NCBI RefSeq assembly: GCF_000744375.1
Contig: NZ_JQLU01000005.1
Span: 868,001 to 932,000, forward strand
DNA length: 64,000 bases
Source of the DNA: Carnobacterium gallinarum DSM 4847
Lineage (GTDB): Bacteria; Bacillota; Bacilli; Lactobacillales; Carnobacteriaceae
Direction: 5' to 3'
The notes under the pieces were generated by a model. The model had not been told where the DNA came from. It was given only the letters and a program-made list of their open reading frames with translations, and did no database searches. The position numbers and the translations under genes were made by a program. Position 1 is the first letter of the stretch. Each line of letters starts with the position of its first letter. Positions 35,694 through 45,942 of the stretch are shown here, in pieces.

Positions 35694-37140
35694 GAGCTAC
35701 CTCTCCTTTTTTTAATAGTTTATCATTTCTAGCCTTTGCAATACATTTTCCAAAAACTGCCCAGTCTCCCGCTGTTGGCGGTGCACTCCAAACAATCACT
35801 TTTAACTTATCGCGCATATCATTTAAGGTGTAATCACAAAGCAAAATGTCAATATCATCTGTTAACTGATTACTAATTTCAATATTGATAAAGTCGAATG
35901 TTTGGATATTCCGATAAATAAAATTGTTGTAATTCTCACCTAGCGTAAAATCAATACACACTTTAATCGGAATCGAGAAAAAGGATGTCGGCAGCAAATT
36001 AATTAGTAAAAATAGATATCGATTTAATAAATGAATATCATTTTGTGTAACTAACTGTAGTTTCTTAGATTTGGCTGCTTTTGCAATTAAGTAATGACAA
36101 AACTCTAATACTTCTGGATAATTTTCTTCGACAAACCTAGCTTGGACAAGAACATCTAATTCAGTTTGCATACGTTTAAACGTTAAAATAGGATAATGAA
36201 TTTTCATTAAGCCATTCGTTAAGTCCTCGCTCAAAGACTCATCTTCTATTTCACCAAAATAGGTTTGAAATTCTGTTATAAAAAATTTTGTAAATAAATC
36301 TGGTTCCATTTGCTCAACAACTAATGGAAATTCATTTAAGCCCTTAATAAATTGGACCAGTAAGTCAGCATCATACTGATTAATTTTTTCATTAAATGAA
36401 AGGTGATGAGCTTCCTTAATTATTTTATTTAAGTACTTATCTTCAGAATATCTTTCCATCATTGGTTTTATTTTAATGTTTTTTTTATTTTCAGTTCTAA
36501 TTTGACAGATACTTACAAAATAAAGCAACTTAATTTTACTTGCTTGTGTTAAATAAATCCCTGTTTTTTCTTCAACATTTTTAACAAAATGTAGCACTTG
36601 TTTTTTAAAATTTGTCGAAAATGGATAATAATCGTTCCCATAAACATATGTGTAAAGATTACTCATATAAACTCGAATTGCTACTTCATCTCCTGCTAGC
36701 TTAAAACGAGAGGAAAGTTTAATGCCTAATTCTTCCAGAGTTGCTTTCAATTGATTTACCTTGTTGTAAACCTTTGTCCGACTTGTATAAAAAAGCTTGG
36801 CATACTCTGATGAGTTTGTAAAAGTTTCTTCAAAAACATCTTGAATAATTTGGAAGCCAAGTGAATTTTTCACATAAATATTTTTTAAAACTTCTGTTGA
36901 AAAACTGATATTTTTTTTAAGTTTAAATGTTTGATTGGACTTCTCAATATGGATGTCATCACTTAACTGATAACTTTCAATATCTTGCTTTAACTCTTCA
37001 AATGTACTAAATAGGATAAACTCCGATACATCCATTCGTTTTTTTATATCTGCAATGGACACTTTTTGTTGAAAATTCTCTTCAATCGTAGTTATCAAAA
37101 GTAGTTTGCGAATATCTGTCTTAGATAAAAAACTATGCAT
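35680..37140 (-). CDS. Mga-like transcriptional regulator
   Basis: A 486-residue protein with an N-terminal winged-helix pair (VSIADIKKRMDVSEFILFSTFEELKQDI; FYTSRTKVYNKVNQLKATLEELGIK) and a helical middle resembling PRD-type regions. The C-terminus resembles an EIIB-like fold (INIEISNQLTDDIDILLCDYTL). This is the architecture of Mga/AtxA-type regulators of surface proteins. GGGGAG precedes ATG 37140. Position at the end of the WxL operon suggests control of it. Confidence 0.8.
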   Translation of the reverse strand: MHSFLSKTDIRKLLLITTIEENFQQKVSIADIKKRMDVSEFILFSTFEELKQDIESYQLSDDIHIEKSNQTFKLKKNISFSTEVLKNIYVKNSLGFQIIQDVFEETFTNSSEYAKLFYTSRTKVYNKVNQLKATLEELGIKLSSRFKLAGDEVAIRVYMSNLYTYVYGNDYYPFSTNFKKQVLHFVKNVEEKTGIYLTQASKIKLLYFVSICQIRTENKKNIKIKPMMERYSEDKYLNKIIKEAHHLSFNEKINQYDADLLVQFIKGLNEFPLVVEQMEPDLFTKFFITEFQTYFGEIEDESLSEDLTNGLMKIHYPILTFKRMQTELDVLVQARFVEENYPEVLEFCHYLIAKAAKSKKLQLVTQNDIHLLNRYLFLLINLLPTSFFSIPIKVCIDFTLGENYNNFIYRNIQTFDFINIEISNQLTDDIDILLCDYTLNDMRDKLKVIVWSAPPTAGDWAVFGKCIAKARNDKLLKKGEVARVLS

Positions 37141-37248
37141 TCATCTCCGCTCCCCTTTCATTTCAAAATGCTTATCTTGCTTTATATTAATTTAATTCAA
37201 AGAAACCCCAACCTAATCTGTAATTGGAATTTTACACTATTATTCTTT

Positions 37249-38364
37249 TTATTGTTTTGCTTTTAATTCTTGCTCTCTTCTTTTTTTACGACGAGCCAAT
37301 TTCTTTTTACGAGCTAATAATTGTTTACGTTCTTCTTCTTCTTTTTTCTTTTTTTGTTTAATAATAAAGAAAATTAATATTCCTACTATTAGAATTAATA
37401 ATAGCCCAACTAAAACATAAATCCAAGTATTATTTTTTTTAATAGTAACATCTGTCTGATTATATTTCTTCGCATCTTCTGATTTGATTGTAAAATCTTT
37501 AGTAAATGACCAGCTATCTTCCTTAGCATCGACATTTAAAGTTAATGTATAATCACCAGCTTCTAGTCGTTGTCCCTCTAGCGCAATTGGATAGTCAAAA
37601 TTTGAATTAGGTGCCATTTGCATGTTTTTTTTACTACTTTCATAAACTGTTTCTTTTGCACCTTTTTTAGTTACTTTCGCATCAATATTCATACTATTTA
37701 TATAGGTTGATTCAACATTTTGAAGATTTGCATTGATTACATTACGAAGATTAATCTGAGAAGGTTCAACGTTATTTAATTCTAATTTAGGTTTCACTTC
37801 TTGATCTGTTTGATTCAACAATAATGCCACAACATATGCATATTTATTGTTAATTGCTAAGCCTTGACCATCCTGATTTGAACCTTCAGAATCTGCAGAA
37901 TCAGCTTTTTCTTTAATTGTAATTCCTCCCGACAAAATACCGTCAAATTTAGTTTCAGGCATTTTAATTGTTAGCGGAACTTTTACTAAACTCTTAGCTG
38001 GAATAGTTATTTCATTACTAACCGTTACAATTTTTTTCAAGTCAATTGGCAAAGTACTATCTGTTTTCGTCTTTGTTTCGCCATACTCTACAACTCCATT
38101 TATATTAGTAATTGCAGTATTAACACTCGGCTCTACTGTAACATCTTTTTCAGTATCATTTCTTAAATTCATTTCAATAGTTTGTTCGCTATTCGGTTCA
38201 ACTCTTAAATCAAAATACGTTTTTGTTTTATCACGCTGATTTTCTGGAATAATTGCTTCCACTGCGAAATTTAATTCAGCTGCTTGTCCATTAGATGGAA
38301 TTTGGATCATTCCCATAAGTAATAACGCTATAAGTAAAATTATATTTTTAACTGTTTTTTTCAT
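37249..38364 (-). CDS. DUF916/DUF3324 WxL-interacting membrane protein
   Basis: A 371-residue protein. The signal peptide MKKTVKNIILLIALLLMGMI ends near GQA-AELNF. A DUF916 domain (FAVEAIIPENQRDKTKTYFDLRVEP, 35-150) is followed by a DUF3324-type domain (160-300), a transmembrane helix (WIYVLVGLLLILIVGILIFF) and a basic tail. In WxL loci this protein bridges the membrane and WxL proteins on peptidoglycan. AAAGAGG precedes ATG 38364. Confidence 0.9.
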   Translation of the reverse strand: MKKTVKNIILLIALLLMGMIQIPSNGQAAELNFAVEAIIPENQRDKTKTYFDLRVEPNSEQTIEMNLRNDTEKDVTVEPSVNTAITNINGVVEYGETKTKTDSTLPIDLKKIVTVSNEITIPAKSLVKVPLTIKMPETKFDGILSGGITIKEKADSADSEGSNQDGQGLAINNKYAYVVALLLNQTDQEVKPKLELNNVEPSQINLRNVINANLQNVESTYINSMNIDAKVTKKGAKETVYESSKKNMQMAPNSNFDYPIALEGQRLEAGDYTLTLNVDAKEDSWSFTKDFTIKSEDAKKYNQTDVTIKKNNTWIYVLVGLLLILIVGILIFFIIKQKKKKEEEERKQLLARKKKLARRKKRREQELKAKQ

Positions 38365-38444
38365 GATTCTGCCTCTTTCCAATATTAGTTGAAAAGCATC
38401 GACATTTTTGCCGATGCATTTCAACGAGAATTTAATTTAGTTGA

Positions 38445-39182
38445 TTATGGTTGTGGTGTATCAGATAGTGTCCATGTTAATCCAGTTACATATTCTTCTG
38501 CATATTTTGTAGTATTTCCTGGTACTGCTAATGAGATACTTGTTGCTCCCTCAGCAGCGTCACTTCCGAAACGATAAACCCAAGTTCCAGCACCTTCGCC
38601 AGTTTTAGCTCCTAAAATATTTTCAGCAACTCCATCGCCATTAGCATCGATTGTTAGATCGAAATTAGCTTTAGCGATTGATGGTGCTAATGAAGTTGAT
38701 ACTGAATCTACTTGACCATTAGCAACAGAAATCAAAGCTCCATCTAATGTACCGCTTGCTGATTTAAATTGTGTATCTTGTTTTAATTGAACAGTCCAAC
38801 CGTTTGTTCCCCCACGTTTATCTGTTACTTGTAAATAGTTTGGACGTAGGCTACCGTCTGATAATACTTGTGCTTTAGCATTATAAGTTACATCTTTAGT
38901 TGTAATTTTTTGCTCATCGAAACCAAATGATGATGCGAAATCAATACTTAATGGTCCATTAGTTCCTGGATTTGGATCTGTGATTCCATCTGGATCTTTC
39001 GGTGTTACTTCACTACCTGGTGCAGTTGGATCAACTGGTGGTGTAATTGCTGTATCTGGAACGAATTTTACTTTTGCATTTGAATTATATACGCCTACAT
39101 CTGCAGCTGATGCAGTTGTTCCTCCGATTGTTAAAGCTAATAATGCTACTGCCCCTGCAGTGATAAATGTTTGTTTTTTCAT
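38445..39182 (-). CDS. WxL domain surface protein 1
   Basis: A 245-residue secreted protein with signal peptide MKKQTFITAGAVALLALTIG and a Pro/Gly region (ITPPVDPTAPGSEVTPKDPDG). The WxL domain has motif 1 TNGWTVQLKQ and motif 2 YVTGLTWTLSDTP at the C-terminus. WxL domains bind peptidoglycan non-covalently. AGAGGAG precedes ATG 39182. Confidence 0.92.
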   Translation of the reverse strand: MKKQTFITAGAVALLALTIGGTTASAADVGVYNSNAKVKFVPDTAITPPVDPTAPGSEVTPKDPDGITDPNPGTNGPLSIDFASSFGFDEQKITTKDVTYNAKAQVLSDGSLRPNYLQVTDKRGGTNGWTVQLKQDTQFKSASGTLDGALISVANGQVDSVSTSLAPSIAKANFDLTIDANGDGVAENILGAKTGEGAGTWVYRFGSDAAEGATSISLAVPGNTTKYAEEYVTGLTWTLSDTPQP

Positions 39183-39248
39183 TTTTTATTTCTCCTCTTT
39201 TATGTTAGTTTTTTTATTTTGTATGAATTCGTAAATTTTTAGTTTTAA

Positions 39249-40001
39249 TTAAAAGTTACTTGCTGGTACGTCACCTAAAGTCCAAGTTAATTCTGTTGCA
39301 TATTTTACTGCATCTTTTGGTGTAGTTCCTGGAATTGATAATGTGATTGCTTTATTCTTCTTAACTGTTACGCCATCAACTTCAGTATCTTCAATTGTAC
39401 CGAAAACATCTAACCAAGTTAAAGCTCCTGAACCAACTTCAGCATTCATGATAGGTGAAGCTGCACCTGTTGGGTCTAGTGTAACATCTTTTACAGTTGG
39501 AGCGGTTGTTAACGCTTCACTAACTGCTACACCATTTGTGAATGAAATCGCTGCACCTGTTAATTCTTTGTTAGTTGTTGTTGCATTTGTAAATTGACCT
39601 TCTTGTTTCACAGTCAATGACCATCCACTATTTGTTCCACGAGTATCTGTTACTTGAACATAGTTTGGTTTTAATGTACCATCATCTAATTTTTGTGGTT
39701 CTGCAAAATAAGTCATATCTTTATTCGTAATTTTGTTTTGACCAAAGCTCACGCTTGAAGCATAGTCAATACTTAATGGTCCAGCTGTTCCTGGTTCTGG
39801 TGTTTTTCCATCTGGAGTAATCGGAGTTACTTCTGTTCCAGGAAGTGTTGGATCAACCGGTGGTGTAATACCAGTATTAGGTACAAATTCAACCGAACCT
39901 GTTGATTTGTATGTTCCTGCATCTGCTGCTAATGCCACTGATGTTGTGCTTAGTGCTGTTAATACGATTGCTGATGTTGCGATAATTTTAGTTAATTTCA
40001 T
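39249..40001 (-). CDS. WxL domain surface protein 2
   Basis: A 250-residue paralogue of the previous protein, with signal peptide MKLTKIIATSAIVLTALSTT and the same ITPPVDPTLPGTEVTP segment. The WxL motifs are SGWSLTVKQ and YATELTWTLGDVPASNF. Tandem WxL genes of similar size are usual in these operons. Confidence 0.92.
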   Translation of the reverse strand: MKLTKIIATSAIVLTALSTTSVALAADAGTYKSTGSVEFVPNTGITPPVDPTLPGTEVTPITPDGKTPEPGTAGPLSIDYASSVSFGQNKITNKDMTYFAEPQKLDDGTLKPNYVQVTDTRGTNSGWSLTVKQEGQFTNATTTNKELTGAAISFTNGVAVSEALTTAPTVKDVTLDPTGAASPIMNAEVGSGALTWLDVFGTIEDTEVDGVTVKKNKAITLSIPGTTPKDAVKYATELTWTLGDVPASNF

Positions 40002-40003
40002 TT

Positions 40004-40339
40004 TTATTTCCTCCTAGTTTGTAATAAAATAGTATACTTCCAATTAAAAAAACTAATACCTGTCAACCACATATGTTGATTTTGTAATTCTCCAGTTTGT
40101 GGCAACCGATTTAAGTTTGGTGTAGCTGGATTTACCGTTACTGGTAATTTTCCATTTGGTTTTGGTTCTGGTTTTGGTTCTGGTTCTGGTGTTTCTTTTG
40201 GGTACTCATACGTCCCATAAAAACTAATATCTCCAGTTGAGTTGTAACCTTGAGTTGATTCTGCGAATACCTCTTTGAAAGGAAGAATACTGAACAAAAT
40301 TACAACTGAAAAAATAAAGCTTTTGCTTAAGGTGTTCAT
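40004..40339 (-). CDS. Small LPXTG-anchored protein of the WxL locus
   Basis: A 111-residue precursor with signal peptide MNTLSKSFIFSVVILFSILP, a proline repeat (PEPEPKPEPKPNGK) and the sorting signal LPQTG, followed by a short hydrophobic stretch and a basic tail. Sortase would attach it to the wall. AGGAGG precedes ATG 40339. A small LPXTG protein between the WxL genes is typical of these clusters. Confidence 0.88.
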   Translation of the reverse strand: MNTLSKSFIFSVVILFSILPFKEVFAESTQGYNSTGDISFYGTYEYPKETPEPEPKPEPKPNGKLPVTVNPATPNLNRLPQTGELQNQHMWLTGISFFNWKYTILLQTRRK

Positions 40340-40352
40340 ATGTCTCCTCCTT

Positions 40353-43300
40353 TTAAGGGGCATCCTGTAAAGTCCAAGTGATAGAGCCGGTATATTCTTC
40401 TGGATATACTTCTTCTGTCTGAACATTAAGTGATAAGCCATCACCATTTGGTATCCAGCTATCAGAAATGTTTACAGGTACACTGCCTGTGTTGGTATCT
40501 TCATAAATAGTAATCAAGTCTGTTCCTAAATCTTGTTGAATACCATTGTTTGTATATTTTAAAGCATTTGGTAAAGTTTTATTTGTTGAACTAGTCAAGA
40601 TTTGATCCATTTTTGCAGTTAACAGCCATGGCGATTTAGTTAATCGTGTATCTTGGATAGTTAAACTCCCCACCATTGATTGAATTGGGTATTTCTTAGA
40701 TCCAGAAACTATTTTCAAATCGTCGCCAAAATCAATCGTACTTGGTGCAGAAGTAAAAATTAAACTTCCATCAAGGACATCTGTTTGAGTTGTATTCGAT
40801 GCGACCATATCGGCAACCCAATTATTTGTATAGTTCCCACTTGCTTCAGCTTTTGAAGAAATAATACTAGCTAGAGCTACATTGTCTTTTACCGTTCCTT
40901 TATAACTCAAGGTAAGGTTTTTAGACCAGTCAAGTTGATCTGCTTCCGTGATAGTAGCCGTTAGAACTTTGTTGGCTTCATCATAAACAACATTTCCTTT
41001 TGCACTTCCATCATCTGTTACCAATGTAAAATCGCCAATATCTGTCAATTTATCGTCAATTGGTATAGTGATTGTGAAGGCTTTATAGAAGACTGCTGGT
41101 GTTTCTTCAGCTAATTGACTACTTAATTGTGTTTTAAATTGAATTCTTTCAGTCAAGGTAGCTGTAGCACCTGAACTTCCATCAAGTTTTTCAACAGATT
41201 GAATTAGTTTAAAACGATTTTGCTTGTAAACAAAAGTTACATCTTGTGGCTGATCTTCAATGACACCCGATGCTGCTCCTTGTGTTCTTAAATACTCATA
41301 ACCATTCAAAGGAATCGAGCTTTCAGAGTAAGGATTTCCAACATCATCTACAATAACTTTGTCTTCAGCAAGTTTATTCCCAACTTCATCTTGGTAATGT
41401 ACATTTACTGTTCCAATTCCAGGTGTAACTGAAACTTGAATTTCTTTACTGACATTGCCAAATGTAAAGATAACTGGGTAAGTTCCAACAGCTTCTTTCA
41501 TTTTCGATACATCAACAGTTAACGTACTTAAATCTGTCAGTTGAGTCCCTGTTGCTAAATCCCACGCTTCTGTACCTGATAACGATTGAATAAACGTTTT
41601 TAATTCAGCTTCCGTTTGTGGATATTGTGGCAACTTAAAGGTTACATTTTTCCCACGTAGTGCTGTGGTTCCAGATGTAGCTGTGTCTTCATCCCTAATG
41701 AATATCGGAACTTTAACTGGTGTTGTATGACCTGCTTTATCTGTTAAGATCACTTCATACATTGGCAATACTGGACCAGCTTGATTCATATCAGGTTGAG
41801 GAAGGCTTCCAGCACTAACCGTTACTCCTGCACCAGCTGTATTATCTGACTTATCTTTGATGTCTTTTACAAATGGTGTAAAGTCTGTCGGGAATTGACT
41901 TCCTTTATCAAAAACTTGGATCACTCCAGTTCCTTCTGGCGGCGTTACATCCTGTACCTTAACAGCACTGGAAATCTTTGTTCTAAAGTCTAAGTTAGCT
42001 GTTGCAGTTACATCAATATACGGTTTGATAAAACCATTAGGAATATCAATACTGTATTTTCCATCTGCACTTGCTATTCCCTCCAAAGTCTTGCTCACAC
42101 CTTCTTCAGTGTAATCAATAAAGACCTTTGAACCTTTTGTTGCTGTACCTGTAACTTTGTCTTGTGCATCTGTGATTGGATCCAACGTCACGTCAATTGC
42201 TCCAAGAGAAATAACTTTTGCTGTTCCCAGATTGAAATCAGTTCCATTCATTCCTGCATTCGTTGAAGTAATTGTTGTTGTTGTTCCACCGTTTGTTGTT
42301 AAATCAGTTAACACATTTGATTTATCTGGCATGGTCCAATTGAATAGTGCTGTATCATTACGATCCCCTGTACCAGCCACTCTCCAATAATTCACGCCAA
42401 TTGCATCGATATGCATTTTACCAGTAGACATTGTAGACCAATCAAACATTCGTTGACTTGTTTTATTGTATAACAAGACACTTAATGGATTATCAAAGTT
42501 TAAGCTTGTTCCAGCATAATTGCCTTCAAACCTTGCAAAATACCCACTACCACCAGTTGCCTTCATTGATAATCGAGCTCCTGGCGCTACGTAGACATCC
42601 TCTGCTAATCTTAAAACCGGTTGATCTCCACCAGTTTTTTCAAATTCAACATCGGCATCTTCTGCAACATGTAAATACTTACCTGGGTTATTTCTAAATA
42701 ATCCATTGTTAGTAGTAATTTTAACTTTAGCATTCTTCTCAATATCCATTGCAATTGCATTAGTACCATTACGATAGAACATTCCATTTCCTTTTGAATC
42801 AATTAATACATTAGAGTTCTCTTTGATAGTAAAGGAATTCTCTGATCCTCCTGACAAACCTAGCCAGAACATACTATCTCCTACAGACGTATGATTAATC
42901 GTAATATTTCCATCTAGAATTACATTTCGAGCTTCCGCTACTTCTTGATTAGATGCTGAACCCGATTGCACTTGTGCAATCGTAATCGTTGTATTCCCTA
43001 GATATTTGGTTATACCATTTACATTATGAGTAATCTGAGGTCCTTGGTAGTCAACATTCGTGTAGGACAAGGTCACTTCATTAGTGCTATCTTGGACATT
43101 CATCGGACCATAATAATTCAGTCCAATAATTTTTATATCCTCAAATCCATAATCTTTAGGATCTGAGTTGGAATTACTAACGTAGATATTATCCGTTCCT
43201 CCAATAGTTCCATTTCTTTCAGTCAAAGTATGAATTTCTCCTGTTAATGGATTTTTACCAGAGATACGCATATATTTTTTTTCATTTGGAACTTTAGTTC

Positions 43301-44075
43301 GAGTTGTTAAGTTGAAGCTATTGCTGAGATAAATTTGAGTAATTAGAGGATCCTTAATGGCTGTGCTTAGTTCGGCATCATTTGCTGCAATTGCTGTTTC
43401 TGGTCCAAATGCAGTTATTATACTGCTTTGAGCAATTGGTTGAGCTTCCTTGCTTTCAACAACCGGTTCCTCTTCTGGTTTGATCTCTGCTGTCGCTTCT
43501 TCTTTCACTTCTTCTTTGGTTGCTTCTGTTACTTCAATTTTAAGTGGTTCAGATTCATTCAATTGATTGTTGACTGTCTTAGTTGCAACTAATTGATAGG
43601 TTCCAATTTCTTCAGGAACTAGAGAAACCTCTAATTTGCCTGCTTTGCTGGATTCATTCCAATTAATCGAAAGATTTCTGTTAACTTCATCGAACGAAAT
43701 TACTGCTATGTTATTTCCATCATTAAGTTGTTTTGTTCCCAATTCATCAAACTTTAATCCCATTGGTAATGGAATCAATGTTTCAGAAACATGCTTTGTT
43801 GGTATGATGGCTGATTCCGCTTCTGCACTTAAATCAATTTCATCTGATTGTGTAGCTTCCGTATCCATTACTGTTACTAAAAATGGATCATTGGTAGATA
43901 GTTCACTCTTCACCACAGATAAATTCAATCCTGTATCAGCTAAAATTCCAGCGTTATCATTTGTTGAATAATATATTTTTCCTAAAACTATGAATAATAC
44001 AACCAAAGAAAAAACAGCAATTTTATTATAGGTTGTACTCTTTTTTTTGTTTATTGATTTTTCAGATCTTTTCAA
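40353..44075 (-). CDS. Large WxL adhesin-like surface protein
   Basis: A 1240-residue surface protein from TTG 44075 (GGAGG 10 bases upstream). Order: N-terminal signal anchor (NKIAVFSLVVLFIVLGKIYY), an acidic Glu-rich linker (about 190-215), a beta-helix-like region with repeated N-V-x-I patterns (240-590), Ig-like domains, and a MucBP-like module (TVNVHYQDEVGNKLAEDKV, GYEYLRTQGAASG, TFVYKQ). The C-terminal WxL domain has SPWLLTAKM and GSITWTLQDAP. It is probably an adhesin for mucin or plant or host polymers and is the first gene of the WxL operon. Confidence 0.9.
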   Translation of the reverse strand: MKRSEKSINKKKSTTYNKIAVFSLVVLFIVLGKIYYSTNDNAGILADTGLNLSVVKSELSTNDPFLVTVMDTEATQSDEIDLSAEAESAIIPTKHVSETLIPLPMGLKFDELGTKQLNDGNNIAVISFDEVNRNLSINWNESSKAGKLEVSLVPEEIGTYQLVATKTVNNQLNESEPLKIEVTEATKEEVKEEATAEIKPEEEPVVESKEAQPIAQSSIITAFGPETAIAANDAELSTAIKDPLITQIYLSNSFNLTTRTKVPNEKKYMRISGKNPLTGEIHTLTERNGTIGGTDNIYVSNSNSDPKDYGFEDIKIIGLNYYGPMNVQDSTNEVTLSYTNVDYQGPQITHNVNGITKYLGNTTITIAQVQSGSASNQEVAEARNVILDGNITINHTSVGDSMFWLGLSGGSENSFTIKENSNVLIDSKGNGMFYRNGTNAIAMDIEKNAKVKITTNNGLFRNNPGKYLHVAEDADVEFEKTGGDQPVLRLAEDVYVAPGARLSMKATGGSGYFARFEGNYAGTSLNFDNPLSVLLYNKTSQRMFDWSTMSTGKMHIDAIGVNYWRVAGTGDRNDTALFNWTMPDKSNVLTDLTTNGGTTTTITSTNAGMNGTDFNLGTAKVISLGAIDVTLDPITDAQDKVTGTATKGSKVFIDYTEEGVSKTLEGIASADGKYSIDIPNGFIKPYIDVTATANLDFRTKISSAVKVQDVTPPEGTGVIQVFDKGSQFPTDFTPFVKDIKDKSDNTAGAGVTVSAGSLPQPDMNQAGPVLPMYEVILTDKAGHTTPVKVPIFIRDEDTATSGTTALRGKNVTFKLPQYPQTEAELKTFIQSLSGTEAWDLATGTQLTDLSTLTVDVSKMKEAVGTYPVIFTFGNVSKEIQVSVTPGIGTVNVHYQDEVGNKLAEDKVIVDDVGNPYSESSIPLNGYEYLRTQGAASGVIEDQPQDVTFVYKQNRFKLIQSVEKLDGSSGATATLTERIQFKTQLSSQLAEETPAVFYKAFTITIPIDDKLTDIGDFTLVTDDGSAKGNVVYDEANKVLTATITEADQLDWSKNLTLSYKGTVKDNVALASIISSKAEASGNYTNNWVADMVASNTTQTDVLDGSLIFTSAPSTIDFGDDLKIVSGSKKYPIQSMVGSLTIQDTRLTKSPWLLTAKMDQILTSSTNKTLPNALKYTNNGIQQDLGTDLITIYEDTNTGSVPVNISDSWIPNGDGLSLNVQTEEVYPEEYTGSITWTLQDAP

Positions 44076-44704
44076 CTTTATTCACTCCTCCTTTCATTTT
44101 ATTAGTCAAATTTTAATTTTAGCTATTCGCTTACTAACGTACAAAATAAATTAGGTCGACTGCTTAAATTTTACTGTTTTGCTCCGCCTCCTTTTGACAA
44201 GTTAAATAATATCAAAAAAATAACAGGAAACAAATTTTTTCTGTTCATATTTCTTCACTATATTCCCAAATTTTTTGTAAAAAAGTGGTAAATCCCATTG
44301 GAATAAAGCTTTATTGGTTATATTTTTATTAATATGTACTTTTACAAAACAATGAAAACGAGCGTTTTTTTAGTTATTTATATCTAAAAAAAAAATAAAA
44401 AACACTTATAATCACTCAATATATATTACGTATCTCTTTCACTTCTAAATCTACTATAGTTATTTAAAAACACAAGATATTAATTAATCCCATTATTTCT
44501 CTTTCCTTTGTTCATTGAATTTAATTAATCCTATTGTAATGAACTAGATTCAATTAAAATATTTAAATATAACTTATTTTAAATTCTATTCACTAAAAAA
44601 ATAAACTTAATATATAGAATTATTTTACGTTTATGTTTTATAAATAATATAGATTTAAGTAAAGTTTCTTCTATATTAAGAACTGTTTTTAGTGTACTAA
44701 AATA
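44076..44704. other. Long AT-rich upstream region of the WxL operon
   Basis: No gene is seen in about 630 bases. It contains direct repeats TTAATTAATCCYATT at 44480-44494 and 44521-44535 (41 bases apart) and the inverted pair TTCATT...AATGAA around the second copy. It probably carries the WxL operon promoter and regulator sites. Confidence 0.5.
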
Positions 44705-44746
44705 AGAGTGTAAGATAAACTCCAAAACAGGTTTGTCTTACACTCT
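44705..44746 (-). terminator. Terminator of the YeiH-type gene
   Basis: AGAGTGTAAGATAAAC pairs with GTTTGTCTTACACTCT (one mismatch), and on the minus strand TATTTTAG follows. Confidence 0.75.
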
Positions 44747-44792
44747 CAATTCGTCTAAATATTTGTTTCATAGCCTCTTCATTCTATTTATG

Positions 44793-45824
44793 TTAAATCG
44801 CCAAAACGGCAATTAATGAGATAGCTAATAAAATCTGGATCACTCCCACTGCCAATCCATAAAACAAGAAACGTTTCCCTTCTTTAAAGAATTTTTTAAA
44901 GTCCAGACGTAACCCAATAGCTGCCAAAGCCGTAATCTCAAACCAACTACTAAAAAAATGTGCAGTTTCGCTGACAAATCTAGGCAACTGAATCACACTG
45001 TTCAGCGTACAACAAATTAAAAACCCAACTACATACCATGGTAAAGCCGAACCTTTTTTTGTCACATCAGTTGATTCAACTGATGATGTTTCTTGTTTTC
45101 CTTCTTTAAATTTGCTAAAAAGATAAACAATTACCACTAACAACATAATGCGCATAATTTTGAATAACATTGAAAACTCGACAACTTTCCCATCAAGCAT
45201 ACTTGCACTGGCAACAACTTGTCCAACAGACTGTAACGTTCCACCAACTAAAGCACTTTTAGCCAGGTAATTCGATCCATATAAAGCTAGACTAATGAAC
45301 GGTAAGGTAAGCATTAGAATGGTTCCTAGTAAGTTCACTAAGGTAATGATCTGTCCCTTTTCCTCTTCCTTTGCTTGAATAGAAGGCGCAATGGATGCAA
45401 TTGCAGAAGAACCACAAACCGCATTGCCACCTGCCATTAAAAGGGACATATTTTCTGAAAAAAGCATTTTTCGACCAAGCCAATAAGTAATAATAATGGT
45501 TCCTGACATTTGTAGAATAGTAAATAGTCCACCTTTGATACCAATATGAGCAATAGTCTGAAAGGTTACTGTAATCCCTAATAAAACTACCGAATATTCT
45601 AACAGCTTGCCTTCTGCTACTTTTGTGCCATCATTTAGAAGTGGATGTCGAATAAAGGTATTTCCTAATAAAATACCTAAGAGAATTGCAATCGTCGCTG
45701 CGCCAAGGGTTGGCAGCCAAATCGCAAGTATTTTACTTAAAACTGCTACGAGAAAAGCTGTTATCAAGCCCGGAAGTATCTGTTTACTTTTACTGAATAA
45801 TATACTGAATTTTGGTTGAATCAT
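44793..45824 (-). CDS. YeiH-family (UPF0324) putative sulphate exporter
   Basis: A 343-residue protein with about 9-10 membrane helices. Signatures include [50 protein letters not shown] and [20 protein letters not shown] [21 protein letters not shown]. The family is linked to export of sulphur oxyanions or cysteine metabolism. A divergent LysR gene is next to it, a common pair (YeiH-YeiE). Confidence 0.88.
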   Translation of the reverse strand: MIQPKFSILFSKSKQILPGLITAFLVAVLSKILAIWLPTLGAATIAILLGILLGNTFIRHPLLNDGTKVAEGKLLEYSVVLLGITVTFQTIAHIGIKGGLFTILQMSGTIIITYWLGRKMLFSENMSLLMAGGNAVCGSSAIASIAPSIQAKEEEKGQIITLVNLLGTILMLTLPFISLALYGSNYLAKSALVGGTLQSVGQVVASASMLDGKVVEFSMLFKIMRIMLLVVIVYLFSKFKEGKQETSSVESTDVTKKGSALPWYVVGFLICCTLNSVIQLPRFVSETAHFFSSWFEITALAAIGLRLDFKKFFKEGKRFLFYGLAVGVIQILLAISLIAVLAI

Positions 45825-45942
45825 CTATCTATCATCTTCTTTCGTTTATTCTATCTATCACCTAGTATAGCGAAATCTTTTACATTTGATAAATAGATAG
45901 TTAAAATAGTAAATATAACTAAAACGAATGGAAAGGATTACT

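Noticed and set aside
42157..42802. Short frames on both strands within the large WxL gene
   Set aside because: They are alternative-frame shadows of the 1240-residue protein, with no ribosome binding sites.
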